A stretch of DNA of 39,829 bases. It comes from Bacteroidota bacterium (GTDB lineage Bacteria; Bacteroidota; Bacteroidia; Chitinophagales; Chitinophagaceae). The translations under genes were made by a program, and so were the position numbers. The notes under the pieces are model-generated. The model was not told the origin of the DNA and made no database searches. It saw only the letters and a list, made by a program, of their open reading frames with translations. Position 1 is the stretch's first letter. The number at the start of each line of letters is the position of its first letter. Location: positions 1 through 39,829 of the forward strand of contig JABDFW010000023.1 in NCBI GenBank assembly GCA_013286305.1, written 5' to 3'. This document shows, piece by piece, positions 8,691 through 16,713 of the stretch.

Positions 8691-11132
8691 TTACTCCGTC
8701 CTCAAACTCTTTACAGGGTTAGCCATCGCTGCTTTTATTGCCTGGAAACTAATAGTACCCAAAGCAATGGCAACTGCTAATAAGCCCGCCACGCCAAACA
8801 CCCACCAGCTAATGGTTATGCGGTAGGCAAAACCCTGCAGCCAGCTATGCATTACCCACCATGAAACAGGCGCTGCAACAAAAAAAGCAATTACCACCAG
8901 CATTAAAAAATCTTTCGATAAAACATAAACAACCGTTTGTGTTGATGCACCAAGCACTTTGCGTATGCCCACTTCTTTTGTGCGTTGCAGAATGTTGTAT
9001 GCCGAGAGGCCTAACAATCCAAAGCATGCGATGAGTATGGCCAGAAATGCAAACAGCGTAAATACCTTTCCAAACTGCTGGTCTGCTTTATATTGCTGAT
9101 TAAAGAAATCATCTAGAAAATAATAATTAAAAGGGTCCTTCGGGAAATATTTGTTCCATATTTTTTCTACACCTGCAATTGTCGTATGCAAGTCAGCAGT
9201 TTGCAGTTTTATTGAATAAGCATTCCGGGTATTGGGTCTTAACAATATTATCATAGGGTCAATGGGTTTTTGCAAACCCAGGTGATGAAAGCTTTGAACT
9301 ACGCCGATAACTGTTAAAGTATCCCCGCGGACTATTTTTTTGCCAACTGCATCCTGCGCATCTTTGAAACCTAATAACACAGCGGCTTTGTCATTTAATA
9401 TAGCGGCTTTATTGTCTGATGGAAAATCTTTCGAAAAATTTCTGCCGGCCAAAAGCTTTAATTCGAATTGGGGAATAAAATCATAATCAATACCTAAATG
9501 GTATAGTGTCACAGCACCCAGCTCCTTGTGGTCAACGCTTTGAATGCCACTAGTCCAATATATTTCATTGCCCATAACGGTTGTTGAGGCAGCCATTGTT
9601 TTAACACCATTTAATTTAAGCACATCAGTTTTAAAAGGTTGTAGAATATTTTGATATAATGAATCTTTTATAGATTGTGCCCCGTCTAAAACAAGGGTTT
9701 GGTTTATATTTACGCCTAATTGCTGGCTGCGCATAAAGTTTACCTGCTGATACACTATTATAGTACCTGCAATAAGGATAACAGAAATGCCAAACTGTAA
9801 AACAATTAATCCTTTGCGCAATATTAAACCGCCTGACGAATTTTTAAATGCGCCTTTTAAAACCGCTACCGGCTGATAACCGGATAAAACAAAAGCGGGG
9901 TATAAACCAGAAAGTAAAGTGCCTGAAGTAAAAATGCCGAGGAATATAAACCAGTATTTTGGCGTCATCTCAAATGCTGTTGCTACCCCTCTCCCCATTA
10001 ATAAATTAAAGGCAGGGGTAAGAGTGTACACCAATATGCCGGAGATAAAAATGGCGGTAAAATTCAGAAGCAGGCTTTCCAGCATAAATTGTTTTACAAG
10101 CCCTGCCCTTGCTGCGCCGAGCACTTTTCTTACTCCAACTTCTTTAGCTCTCTCTACTGAACGGGCTGTTGACAGGTTGATATAATTTATCCATGCAATT
10201 GCCATAATTATAAAACCGATAATAAACATAAATTTCACCGCCCCACCATTGCCATTAACTTCGGCTTCTTGGTTATAATTTGAATATAGATATATATCGG
10301 AAAGAGGAATAATATACAGCCAGTCTTTTACATTGTTGGCTTTTGGCCATTCCCGGCTATTAATATAATGATCAGCAAAAGCAGGAAGTTTGGCCTGGAA
10401 TTTCTGCGGGTCGGCGCCGGGTTTAAGCTGCAGGTATGTATAAAAATCGTACCAGCCAAACGAAGTATTTGCCTGGTTGGATGAATCCCCGCTTACCCTT
10501 AGTTCTTTTTCCAGTGTTGAATACGATACAAGGTAATTGATAATAAGGTGTGAGTTTGCAGGATAATCTTTGAACACGCCATTTATCTCATACGTTTGCA
10601 CAATATCCTGGCTGCGCACGGTTAGTCTTTTATTCAATACATCTTCATCACCAAAATATTTTTTGGCCATACTTTCAGATACAATTATTTTATCGGGCGC
10701 ATTTAAAGCAGTTACAGCATTGCCTTTTATCAGCTGTATTCCCAGCATATTGATAGAAGAAGGATCTGCGTAATATCCTTTTGTTTCATTGAATTTTACA
10801 TTCCTGGCATCGTTGCTTAGCAGCACATTATTGTCAATTAACCTGCAAAAATTGTCAACTTCGGGAAAATCTTTTTTTAGTGTTGGCCCAATGGCAGGAT
10901 AGCTTGTTGCAGATTGCCATGCCAGCTGGCCTTGTTTATATTGGTCTAACCGCAGGCGAAAAATGCGCGATGAATTTTTCGCAAACCGGTCATAGCTTCT
11001 TTCATACGAAACATATTGAAATATCAGCAGGCAGCAGGTAATACCAATAGCAAGCCCCAAAACATTTAGGGCAGTATAACCTTTTCTTTTTAAAAGGTTG
11101 CGAAGCGCGATGGTAAAATAGTTGCGTATCAT
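8691..11132 (-). CDS. FtsX/MacB-type ABC permease P3
   Basis: 813 residues. TM1 is GLAIGITCCLLIFQYVSYE. The first coupling motif is RAKEVGVRKVLGAA. The second, QRTKEVGIRKVLGAS, begins at 716 and is followed by the constant 98-residue tail to NPVKSLRTE. The first periplasmic domain carries an unusual SYERSYDRF where most paralogues have DELSYDKF, and it lacks the W(Q/D)GKD motif of P4, P6 and P9. The gene starts with ATG behind AAACTGGGAACTGG leader repeats and is 243 bases upstream of P2. A long antisense frame at 10570-10773 is a shadow. Confidence 0.9.
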   Translation of the reverse strand: MIRNYFTIALRNLLKRKGYTALNVLGLAIGITCCLLIFQYVSYERSYDRFAKNSSRIFRLRLDQYKQGQLAWQSATSYPAIGPTLKKDFPEVDNFCRLIDNNVLLSNDARNVKFNETKGYYADPSSINMLGIQLIKGNAVTALNAPDKIIVSESMAKKYFGDEDVLNKRLTVRSQDIVQTYEINGVFKDYPANSHLIINYLVSYSTLEKELRVSGDSSNQANTSFGWYDFYTYLQLKPGADPQKFQAKLPAFADHYINSREWPKANNVKDWLYIIPLSDIYLYSNYNQEAEVNGNGGAVKFMFIIGFIIMAIAWINYINLSTARSVERAKEVGVRKVLGAARAGLVKQFMLESLLLNFTAIFISGILVYTLTPAFNLLMGRGVATAFEMTPKYWFIFLGIFTSGTLLSGLYPAFVLSGYQPVAVLKGAFKNSSGGLILRKGLIVLQFGISVILIAGTIIVYQQVNFMRSQQLGVNINQTLVLDGAQSIKDSLYQNILQPFKTDVLKLNGVKTMAASTTVMGNEIYWTSGIQSVDHKELGAVTLYHLGIDYDFIPQFELKLLAGRNFSKDFPSDNKAAILNDKAAVLLGFKDAQDAVGKKIVRGDTLTVIGVVQSFHHLGLQKPIDPMIILLRPNTRNAYSIKLQTADLHTTIAGVEKIWNKYFPKDPFNYYFLDDFFNQQYKADQQFGKVFTLFAFLAILIACFGLLGLSAYNILQRTKEVGIRKVLGASTQTVVYVLSKDFLMLVVIAFFVAAPVSWWVMHSWLQGFAYRITISWWVFGVAGLLAVAIALGTISFQAIKAAMANPVKSLRTE

Positions 11133-11140
11133 AGAAAAAC

Positions 11141-11227
11141 AGTTTCAGGTTTCCAGTTCCCAGTTTCCAGTTTTTTTAAGCGAATGATTGAACGACCGTC
11201 CGACCATTATCCGGGCGGGCGTCCCAT
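11141..11227 (-). repeat. Leader repeats between P4 and P3 (AAACTGG units and GTCCGACC palindrome)
   Basis: Tandem AAACTGGGAACTGGAAACCT units lie next to the P3 start. They are followed by CGCTTAAAAAA and the GTCCGACCATTATCCGGGCGG unit also seen near 8593, 22072 and 27227. Confidence 0.6.
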
Positions 11228-11301
11228 CACTCCCCATAATAAAAATTTATCATTCTCCATTCCTTTCCCCTAAAGGGGGAAAGGGTAGGGTAAGGGGGCC
11301 G
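11228..11301 (-). repeat. 3' repeat block of P4 (hairpin type)
   Basis: The common A/T tail (CCATAATAAAAATTTATCATT on the plus strand) is joined to TTTCCCCTAAAGGGGGAAA with an AGGGTAGGGTAAGGGGG tail, instead of GTGAAAC units. Confidence 0.7.
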
Positions 11302-13671
11302 TCACTCACTCCTCAAACTCTTTACCGGGTTTGCAACAGCTGCTTTTATTGCCTGGAAGCTTACAGTAAACAGTGTAATTATAATGGCAGCAATACCTGC
11401 TATCACAAACATCCACCAACTGATGTGTGTGCGGTAAGTATAATCTTCCAGCCACTTGCTCATTGAATACCAGGCGATGGGCGATGCAATTACCAGTGCA
11501 ACAAGTACAAGTGCCAGGAATTCTTTTGACAATAAATTAAATACTGAACCCACACTTGCACCCAGCACTTTGCGAATGCCTATTTCTTTAGTGCGTTGCT
11601 CAGCGGTAAACATGGCCAGTCCCAATAAACCCAGGCAGGAAATAAAAATAGCGAGGAATGCAAAACAGTTTGCGAGCTTGCCAACCATTTGCTCACTCGA
11701 ATATAATTTCTGGTATTCTTCATCTGAAAATTGATAAGTAAACGGAAATTTTGGGTTTAGTTGTTTGCATATTTTTTCAAGGCTTGCCACTGCTTCTTTT
11801 GTTTTACCCGGCTGCGTTTTTATCAGGGCATTGCCCCAATCATCTTTTTCGCCAAGCCGCATAATAAGAGCATTAACGGGTACTTTTAATGAATTAAAAT
11901 GAAAATCTTTTACCACACCTACAATGGTTCCCTTCTTGCCCCAAAACGTTAACCGCCTGCCGATAGGATCTTTATAACCTATTTTTTTTAACGCCTGCTC
12001 ATTTAAAATATAACCCGAAGTATCAGTTGGAAAATCTTTTGAAAAATCACGCCCTTGCAAAAGCTTTATGTTCATGGTTGTTACAAAATCATAGCCTGTA
12101 GAGGCGTTTGTAAACATCGGCTTTGAATTTTGATCTTTGCCGTCCCAATCAACACCATAAGTGCCATTTTGTATTTGTGTAGGCGTTTGAGATATGCGGC
12201 TAACCTCTTTAATACCGGGCATGCTCAATGCCTGCTCTTTTAGCAATGCATATTGTTTAGGCAGATCGCCTTCGAGGGGGATGTAGATAAGATTTTCCCT
12301 ATCGTATCCAAGATTTTTCGTTTGAATATAATTTATCTGCTTTGACACCACTATGGTAGCGATAATAAGCACAATGGAAAGTACGAATTGGAAAACAACC
12401 AACCCTTTGCGAAACCATGTTGCGCCAGGGCTGAATTTTAGAGAACCTTTTAGAACAGTTACAGCGTTAAATGACGACAGGAACAAGGCAGGGTAACTAC
12501 CGGAAATAAGGCCTGTAACAAAAGTTAAACCTACAATGCTTAACCAAAAATAAACATCCGAAAAGGGGAACGAGATTTGCTTTTGTGTTAATGAATTAAA
12601 TGGATGAAGCAATAATAACACTAAAATCAAGGCAACCACCGAAGCCATAAATGCAAGCAATACAGCCTCGCCAATAAATTGCCGCATTAATGCAAAACGA
12701 ACAGCACCAACAACTTTTCTTATACCAATTTCCTTTGCCCTTTTTACTGAACGTGCTGTGGTAAGGTTCATAAAATTAATACAGGCTATGAGCAGTATAA
12801 AAATGGCTACAATGCTAAACAGTTGTACATATTCAATCCTGCCCCCTTCAAGTTTGCCGTTGGTAAAATTTGAATGCAGGTATATATCATCAAACCGCTG
12901 TATGCCCAGTTCAATTCTAAAACCTTTCCCCTGGTCTTTATTGTAGTTATCTAAAAATCTTACGATCTTTTTTTCAAACACAGCAGGGTCGGCCCCTGCT
13001 TTAAGCATTACTAATGTTTGTGGGCCATTATTGCCCCACTCTTTTGCCCAGGAGTTATCTTCTAAAAATGTATGCCAGCTAAGCAGGTAATCAAATTTTG
13101 ATGAAGTGTTTTCCCCAAGGTTCTCAAATACTGCCGATACGGTATAATTTGTATGATCCTGGTAACGTATCGTTTTGCCCAGGGCCGCCCCGGGGCTTCC
13201 GAAAAAGTCGTTCGCCATTTTCCTGGAAATGGCAATGGTTGTTGGTGCATTTAAAGCGCTTGCGGCGTTGCCCTGCAATAAAGTATAACTGAACATTTTA
13301 AAAAAATCGGCGCTTGCATGGTTACCTTTTTCTTTTAATATTTTATCGCCCACCTGGAAGGCAGATTCCTCCTGCCATCCAAAACCACTTGAATACTGCA
13401 CCTGCGGCATTACCCGTTTTATCTCATCCGGCAAAACACCCGGTGTTGAATGGAAAGCGTCAATTTTATTATCATAGTATTGCCGCTCATATATGCTGTA
13501 AAGCCGGGTAGTGTTTTTATTAAACTTATCCATGTTGCGCTCATCATTTATCCAAAGCAGTATTAGCAGGCTGCAGGCCATACCGAGTGCAAGGCCGAGT
13601 ATATTAATAGCTGAAAATGCTTTGTTTTTTCGCAGGTTTCTTAAGGCAACCAATAAATAGTTTTTTATCAT
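11302..13671 (-). CDS. FtsX/MacB-type ABC permease P4
   Basis: 789 residues, one of the shorter type together with P6 and P9. Shared marks of this subgroup are a tryptophan in TM1 (LLILLWINDE), a F.STPGVLP-like stretch in the first periplasmic domain and the motif WDGKDQNSK in the second. The coupling motifs are RAKEIGIRKVVGAV and, from 692, QRTKEIGIRKVLGAS; the end is NPVKSLRSE. It has the longest upstream gap in the array (371 bases), with a palindromic GTGTACG/CGGACAC cluster and a sigma-54-like element, so P4-P1 may also be driven from their own promoter. Confidence 0.9.
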   Translation of the reverse strand: MIKNYLLVALRNLRKNKAFSAINILGLALGMACSLLILLWINDERNMDKFNKNTTRLYSIYERQYYDNKIDAFHSTPGVLPDEIKRVMPQVQYSSGFGWQEESAFQVGDKILKEKGNHASADFFKMFSYTLLQGNAASALNAPTTIAISRKMANDFFGSPGAALGKTIRYQDHTNYTVSAVFENLGENTSSKFDYLLSWHTFLEDNSWAKEWGNNGPQTLVMLKAGADPAVFEKKIVRFLDNYNKDQGKGFRIELGIQRFDDIYLHSNFTNGKLEGGRIEYVQLFSIVAIFILLIACINFMNLTTARSVKRAKEIGIRKVVGAVRFALMRQFIGEAVLLAFMASVVALILVLLLLHPFNSLTQKQISFPFSDVYFWLSIVGLTFVTGLISGSYPALFLSSFNAVTVLKGSLKFSPGATWFRKGLVVFQFVLSIVLIIATIVVSKQINYIQTKNLGYDRENLIYIPLEGDLPKQYALLKEQALSMPGIKEVSRISQTPTQIQNGTYGVDWDGKDQNSKPMFTNASTGYDFVTTMNIKLLQGRDFSKDFPTDTSGYILNEQALKKIGYKDPIGRRLTFWGKKGTIVGVVKDFHFNSLKVPVNALIMRLGEKDDWGNALIKTQPGKTKEAVASLEKICKQLNPKFPFTYQFSDEEYQKLYSSEQMVGKLANCFAFLAIFISCLGLLGLAMFTAEQRTKEIGIRKVLGASVGSVFNLLSKEFLALVLVALVIASPIAWYSMSKWLEDYTYRTHISWWMFVIAGIAAIIITLFTVSFQAIKAAVANPVKSLRSE

Positions 13672-13750
13672 ATAAGGAGTGTTTTAGTCTTTTAATAATT
13701 AGCGGTAAAGCACACTTTTCCCGCCGGTGCAATACAACTGTAAAAGGCTC

Positions 13751-13766
13751 TCAACCCTTATGCCAA
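13751..13766 (-). promoter_or_regulatory. Possible sigma-54 promoter upstream of P4
   Basis: The minus strand reads TTGGCATAAGGGTTGA. The -24 TGGCA and the TTG of the -12 box have correct spacing, but the -12 GC is GA. It lies about 80 bases before the P4 start and about 50-90 bases from a palindromic cluster placed like enhancer sites. One key mismatch keeps confidence low. Confidence 0.3.
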
Positions 13767-13812
13767 TGTTAAAAGCCTTGTGCATAAAGGGGTTATATGT
13801 TATTGCCCACAA

Positions 13813-13852
13813 CAGGTGTACGAAAACGGACACTTATGGTACGAAATCGTAC
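13813..13852. promoter_or_regulatory. Candidate activator sites: GTGTACG-AAAA-CGGACAC and GTACG-AAAT-CGTAC
   Basis: Two adjacent inverted repeats have 4-base centres: one with a single mismatch (13816-13833) and one perfect (13839-13852). The 10-mer CAGGTGTACG recurs at 29930 upstream of P10. The spacing suits binding of the sigma-54 activator encoded at 32623; that partner is inferred. Confidence 0.5.
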
Positions 13853-13980
13853 GTAGGGCAGCGAATGATGAAAGCCTGGTTGGATGGATTTTCTGCATTA
13901 ACCCAACACGCATTTTCGGCACAATAGTTATCACCCAAACCTTGAGAATCTACATTCCAGCGTCCTTGAATGTCTATACA

Positions 13981-14042
13981 ATCTCCTCATAATAAAAAGT
14001 TATTACTCTCCACCCCTTTCACGTTTCACGTTTCACGTCTCT
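13981..14042 (-). repeat. 3' repeat block of P5 (GTGAAA type)
   Basis: Three CGTGAAA units adjoin the P5 stop, then GGGGTGGAGAGTAATAAC and TTTTTATTATGAGGAG. It is a near twin of the P1 and P6 blocks. Confidence 0.75.
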
Positions 14043-16463
14043 TCACTCCGTTCTCAAACTCTTCACCGGGTTTGCTAAAGCTGCTTTAATTGCCTGGAAA
14101 CTGACTGTTGCCAGCGCGATAAAAAGCGCCCCAATCGCCGCTAAGGCAAACACCATCCACGATATTTGTATGCGGTAGGCAAAATCCTGCAGCCATTTGT
14201 TCATAACCCACCACGAAACCGGGATGGCTATAACAACGGCAACCAAAACAAGCTTTATAAAATCCTTCGAAAGCATTGTCATGATATTTGGGATGTTTGC
14301 GCCCAGCACTTTTCTAATGCCTATTTCCTTAATGCGTTGTTCTGCAGCATAAGTAACCAGGCCAAACAGCCCAAGACAGGCAATAAGAATGGCAAGCACC
14401 GAAAAGGTGATGGAGATTTGGCCCGTGCGTTGTTCCGCTGAATATTGCTTGTTAAAATCCTCATCCATGAATGAATAGCTGAACGCCTGCCCCGGCACCA
14501 TTGCCTTCCATTTAGCTTTTATTTGTGCAAGCAAGCCAGGCACATCTCTGGTAGTTATTCTTACAGCAAGACTACCATAATTGGGCCGCAGGTATAATGC
14601 CAGCGGGGTAATTTCTTCACGCAGGGTATTAAAGTTGAAATTTTTTATTACGCCAATAACATTAAAGCTGAGTGTCTTTTTTGTTTTTATATCGTCAATC
14701 CTGTAAAGCTTGCTTGTAAGCGGGTTTTTACCAGCGAGGAATTTTTCAGCTGCCTCGTTTATTATAACAGCGCCTGAATCGGACAGGTATTGTTTTGAAA
14801 AATTTCGGCCGAGCTTCATTTTCATTTGCAGGGTTGAAATATAGTCATCATCTACTTCCCACTGTTGTGCAGAGATTGCTTTCTTAATATCAAAGTCAGT
14901 AGTAGTAAACAACGCATCATTATTGCGCCATCCATTCACAGGCAAAAAACCAGTGTAGGTTGAGCTTTTTACCCCGGGCAATTGCATAAGCTCTTTTTTA
15001 AATGCCTGTGCCTGGCTACCCAGGGCATAAGTTTCTTTTATAACAAGTACCTGGTCTTTTGTAAAGCCCACATCCTTATGCCTGATGTAACTTAGCTGGT
15101 TATAAATAACCGCGGTGCCGACCATTAAGACAATGGAAATGCAGAATTGAAAAACAACAAGCGAGTTGCGGAGAAAAGAGCCTTTGAAGCCTCTTGACAA
15201 TTTACCCTTTAATACTTCAATAGGTTGAAAAGAGGACAAAAAGAATGCAGGATAACTGCCTGCAAGCAAGCCAACAATAATCATAAGTAACAAAATAGAT
15301 GAAATCATGCCCGGACTGAATAATGCAAAACCCTGCAAGCTTTTTTGGGCAAGCTCATTAAAAAGAGGTAATAGTAAAAATACAAGGCCAATGGCCAGGA
15401 TAAAAGAGATAAAACTTATGAGTAATGATTCTGTAAGAAATTGCCCGATTAAATTTTTTCTTAACGAGCCCAATACTTTGCGTACACCCACCTCTTTAGC
15501 CCGGTTGGCTGAACGCGCAGTAGAAAGGTTCATGAAATTTACGCAGGCTATCAATAAAATAAAAATTGCGATAGCTGAAAATATGTACACATATTCAATG
15601 TCGCCGTTTGCGTCAAGCTCATCCTGTAAATTTGAATACAGGTGTATGCGGGTTAACGGCATAAGGCTTACTTTAAGGTAACCCCCACCCTTTTTAAAAT
15701 CGGTTATATCAAGATTGATAATACTTTTTAGCATTGGCGCCACAAATGATTCAAACTTTCTGTTAAACTCAGCCGTAAGGCGATCAATATCCGTTCCCGG
15801 GCGTATTACCAAATAAGTTTGGTAATTATTACTGAGCCAGTTATCATCCTTGCTATCTGCGTTTTCGGACTGGGAAAGAAAGAAATCGAAATGAAAGTGC
15901 GATTGCTGGGGAATATCTTTTATGACACCGGTTATTTTATAATTTTTATCATTCGCTTCAATCGTTTGGCCCACAGCGTGGGTAGTGTTAAAGTATTTCT
16001 TCGCAATGGTTTCAGTAATCACCAGCGAGTTAGGGCTTTTAAGAGCCGTTCTGGGGTCGCCATCAATAAGGGGCAGCGTAAATACATCAAATAGTGTAGA
16101 ATCAGCGTACGCAACCCTGTCCTCTTTAAATTTTTCTCCTTTAAACTTAATGGTAAGGCCGCCACCCCACCTAAACCTGTTGTAATGTTCAATTTGCGGG
16201 AAATCTTTTGAAAATTCGGGGCCCATCAATGCAGGCGCATCGGTACCGTTATAATGATTATCACCAAATTTAACTTCCTCGTCAATACGGTATATCCTCT
16301 CTGCATTTACATTGTATTTGTCATAGCTTAGTTCATCAAGCACATACAATAAGATTACCAGGCAGGTGGCTATGCCTGTTGCAAGGCCAATAATATTAAT
16401 GGCGGAAAAGCCTTTATTTTTCCAAAGGTTGCGCAGTGCAGTTTTCAGGTAATTTCTCAGCAT
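14043..16463 (-). CDS. FtsX/MacB-type ABC permease P5
   Basis: 806 residues. TM1 lies in GLATGIATCLVILLYVLDEL. The first coupling motif RAKEVGVRKVLGSL has Ser in place of the final Ala; QRIKEIGIRKVLGAN begins at 709; the end is NPVKSLRTE. It is most like P8: both have YVLDELSxDK, a (D/S)SGAVIINE segment, NRAxEVG before the first motif and a similar second periplasmic domain. The spacer upstream also shares a leader sequence with that of P8. This suggests P5 and P8 are relatively recent duplicates. Confidence 0.9.
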   Translation of the reverse strand: MLRNYLKTALRNLWKNKGFSAINIIGLATGIATCLVILLYVLDELSYDKYNVNAERIYRIDEEVKFGDNHYNGTDAPALMGPEFSKDFPQIEHYNRFRWGGGLTIKFKGEKFKEDRVAYADSTLFDVFTLPLIDGDPRTALKSPNSLVITETIAKKYFNTTHAVGQTIEANDKNYKITGVIKDIPQQSHFHFDFFLSQSENADSKDDNWLSNNYQTYLVIRPGTDIDRLTAEFNRKFESFVAPMLKSIINLDITDFKKGGGYLKVSLMPLTRIHLYSNLQDELDANGDIEYVYIFSAIAIFILLIACVNFMNLSTARSANRAKEVGVRKVLGSLRKNLIGQFLTESLLISFISFILAIGLVFLLLPLFNELAQKSLQGFALFSPGMISSILLLMIIVGLLAGSYPAFFLSSFQPIEVLKGKLSRGFKGSFLRNSLVVFQFCISIVLMVGTAVIYNQLSYIRHKDVGFTKDQVLVIKETYALGSQAQAFKKELMQLPGVKSSTYTGFLPVNGWRNNDALFTTTDFDIKKAISAQQWEVDDDYISTLQMKMKLGRNFSKQYLSDSGAVIINEAAEKFLAGKNPLTSKLYRIDDIKTKKTLSFNVIGVIKNFNFNTLREEITPLALYLRPNYGSLAVRITTRDVPGLLAQIKAKWKAMVPGQAFSYSFMDEDFNKQYSAEQRTGQISITFSVLAILIACLGLFGLVTYAAEQRIKEIGIRKVLGANIPNIMTMLSKDFIKLVLVAVVIAIPVSWWVMNKWLQDFAYRIQISWMVFALAAIGALFIALATVSFQAIKAALANPVKSLRTE

Positions 16464-16532
16464 GGCATGGTTTTATAAGCTAAAACGCTGCCTGCGAAAA
16501 AAAGTTACTCTTGTCAAAAAGTTTTAAGGTTC

Positions 16533-16585
16533 TGTTACCGGCTTTACATCGCTGCTCATCGTCCCTTGTGGCACTCACTTGTACT
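16533..16585 (-). repeat. Leader repeat shared by P5 and P8
   Basis: TGTTACCGGCTTTACATCGC followed by TGCTCATCGTCCCTTG. A diverged copy at 24632-24690 lies upstream of P8, at a comparable distance from the start codon. Confidence 0.6.
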
Positions 16586-16650
16586 GCAGCACTTATTTGA
16601 TCAATCAGGGTGTTCGATACTCGGTTTTCATATTATTACAATCCGCATAA

Positions 16651-16713
16651 ATCTCCTCATAATAAAATGGCCTTCACTCTCCACCCCTTTCACGTTTCAC
16701 CTTTCACGTCTCT
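16651..16713 (-). repeat. 3' repeat block of P6 (GTGAAA type)
   Basis: The P6 stop is followed by GAGACGTGAAAGGTGAAACG, then GTGAAAGGGGTGGAGAGTGA, then a TTTTATTATGAGGAG tail. Confidence 0.75.

Larger units (their letters stand above)
13672..13980. other. Regulatory-looking P4 upstream gap
   Basis: No gene is supported here. Apart from the two elements annotated separately, the gap lacks the hairpin and GGAAACT repeats that fill the other spacers. Short plus-strand frames at 13727-13992 have no recognisable product. Confidence 0.5.

Noticed and set aside
13727..13992. Two overlapping plus-strand ORFs of 66 and 70 codons in the P4-P5 gap
   Set aside because: No recognisable product, no Shine-Dalgarno sequence, and they overlap palindromic regulatory-looking DNA.
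16478..16493. Sigma-54-like AGGCAGCGTTTTAGCT before P5 (minus strand)
   Set aside because: Spacing fits, but transcription would start only about four bases before the ATG, the -12 TTGC is imperfect and no enhancer-like sites are nearby.
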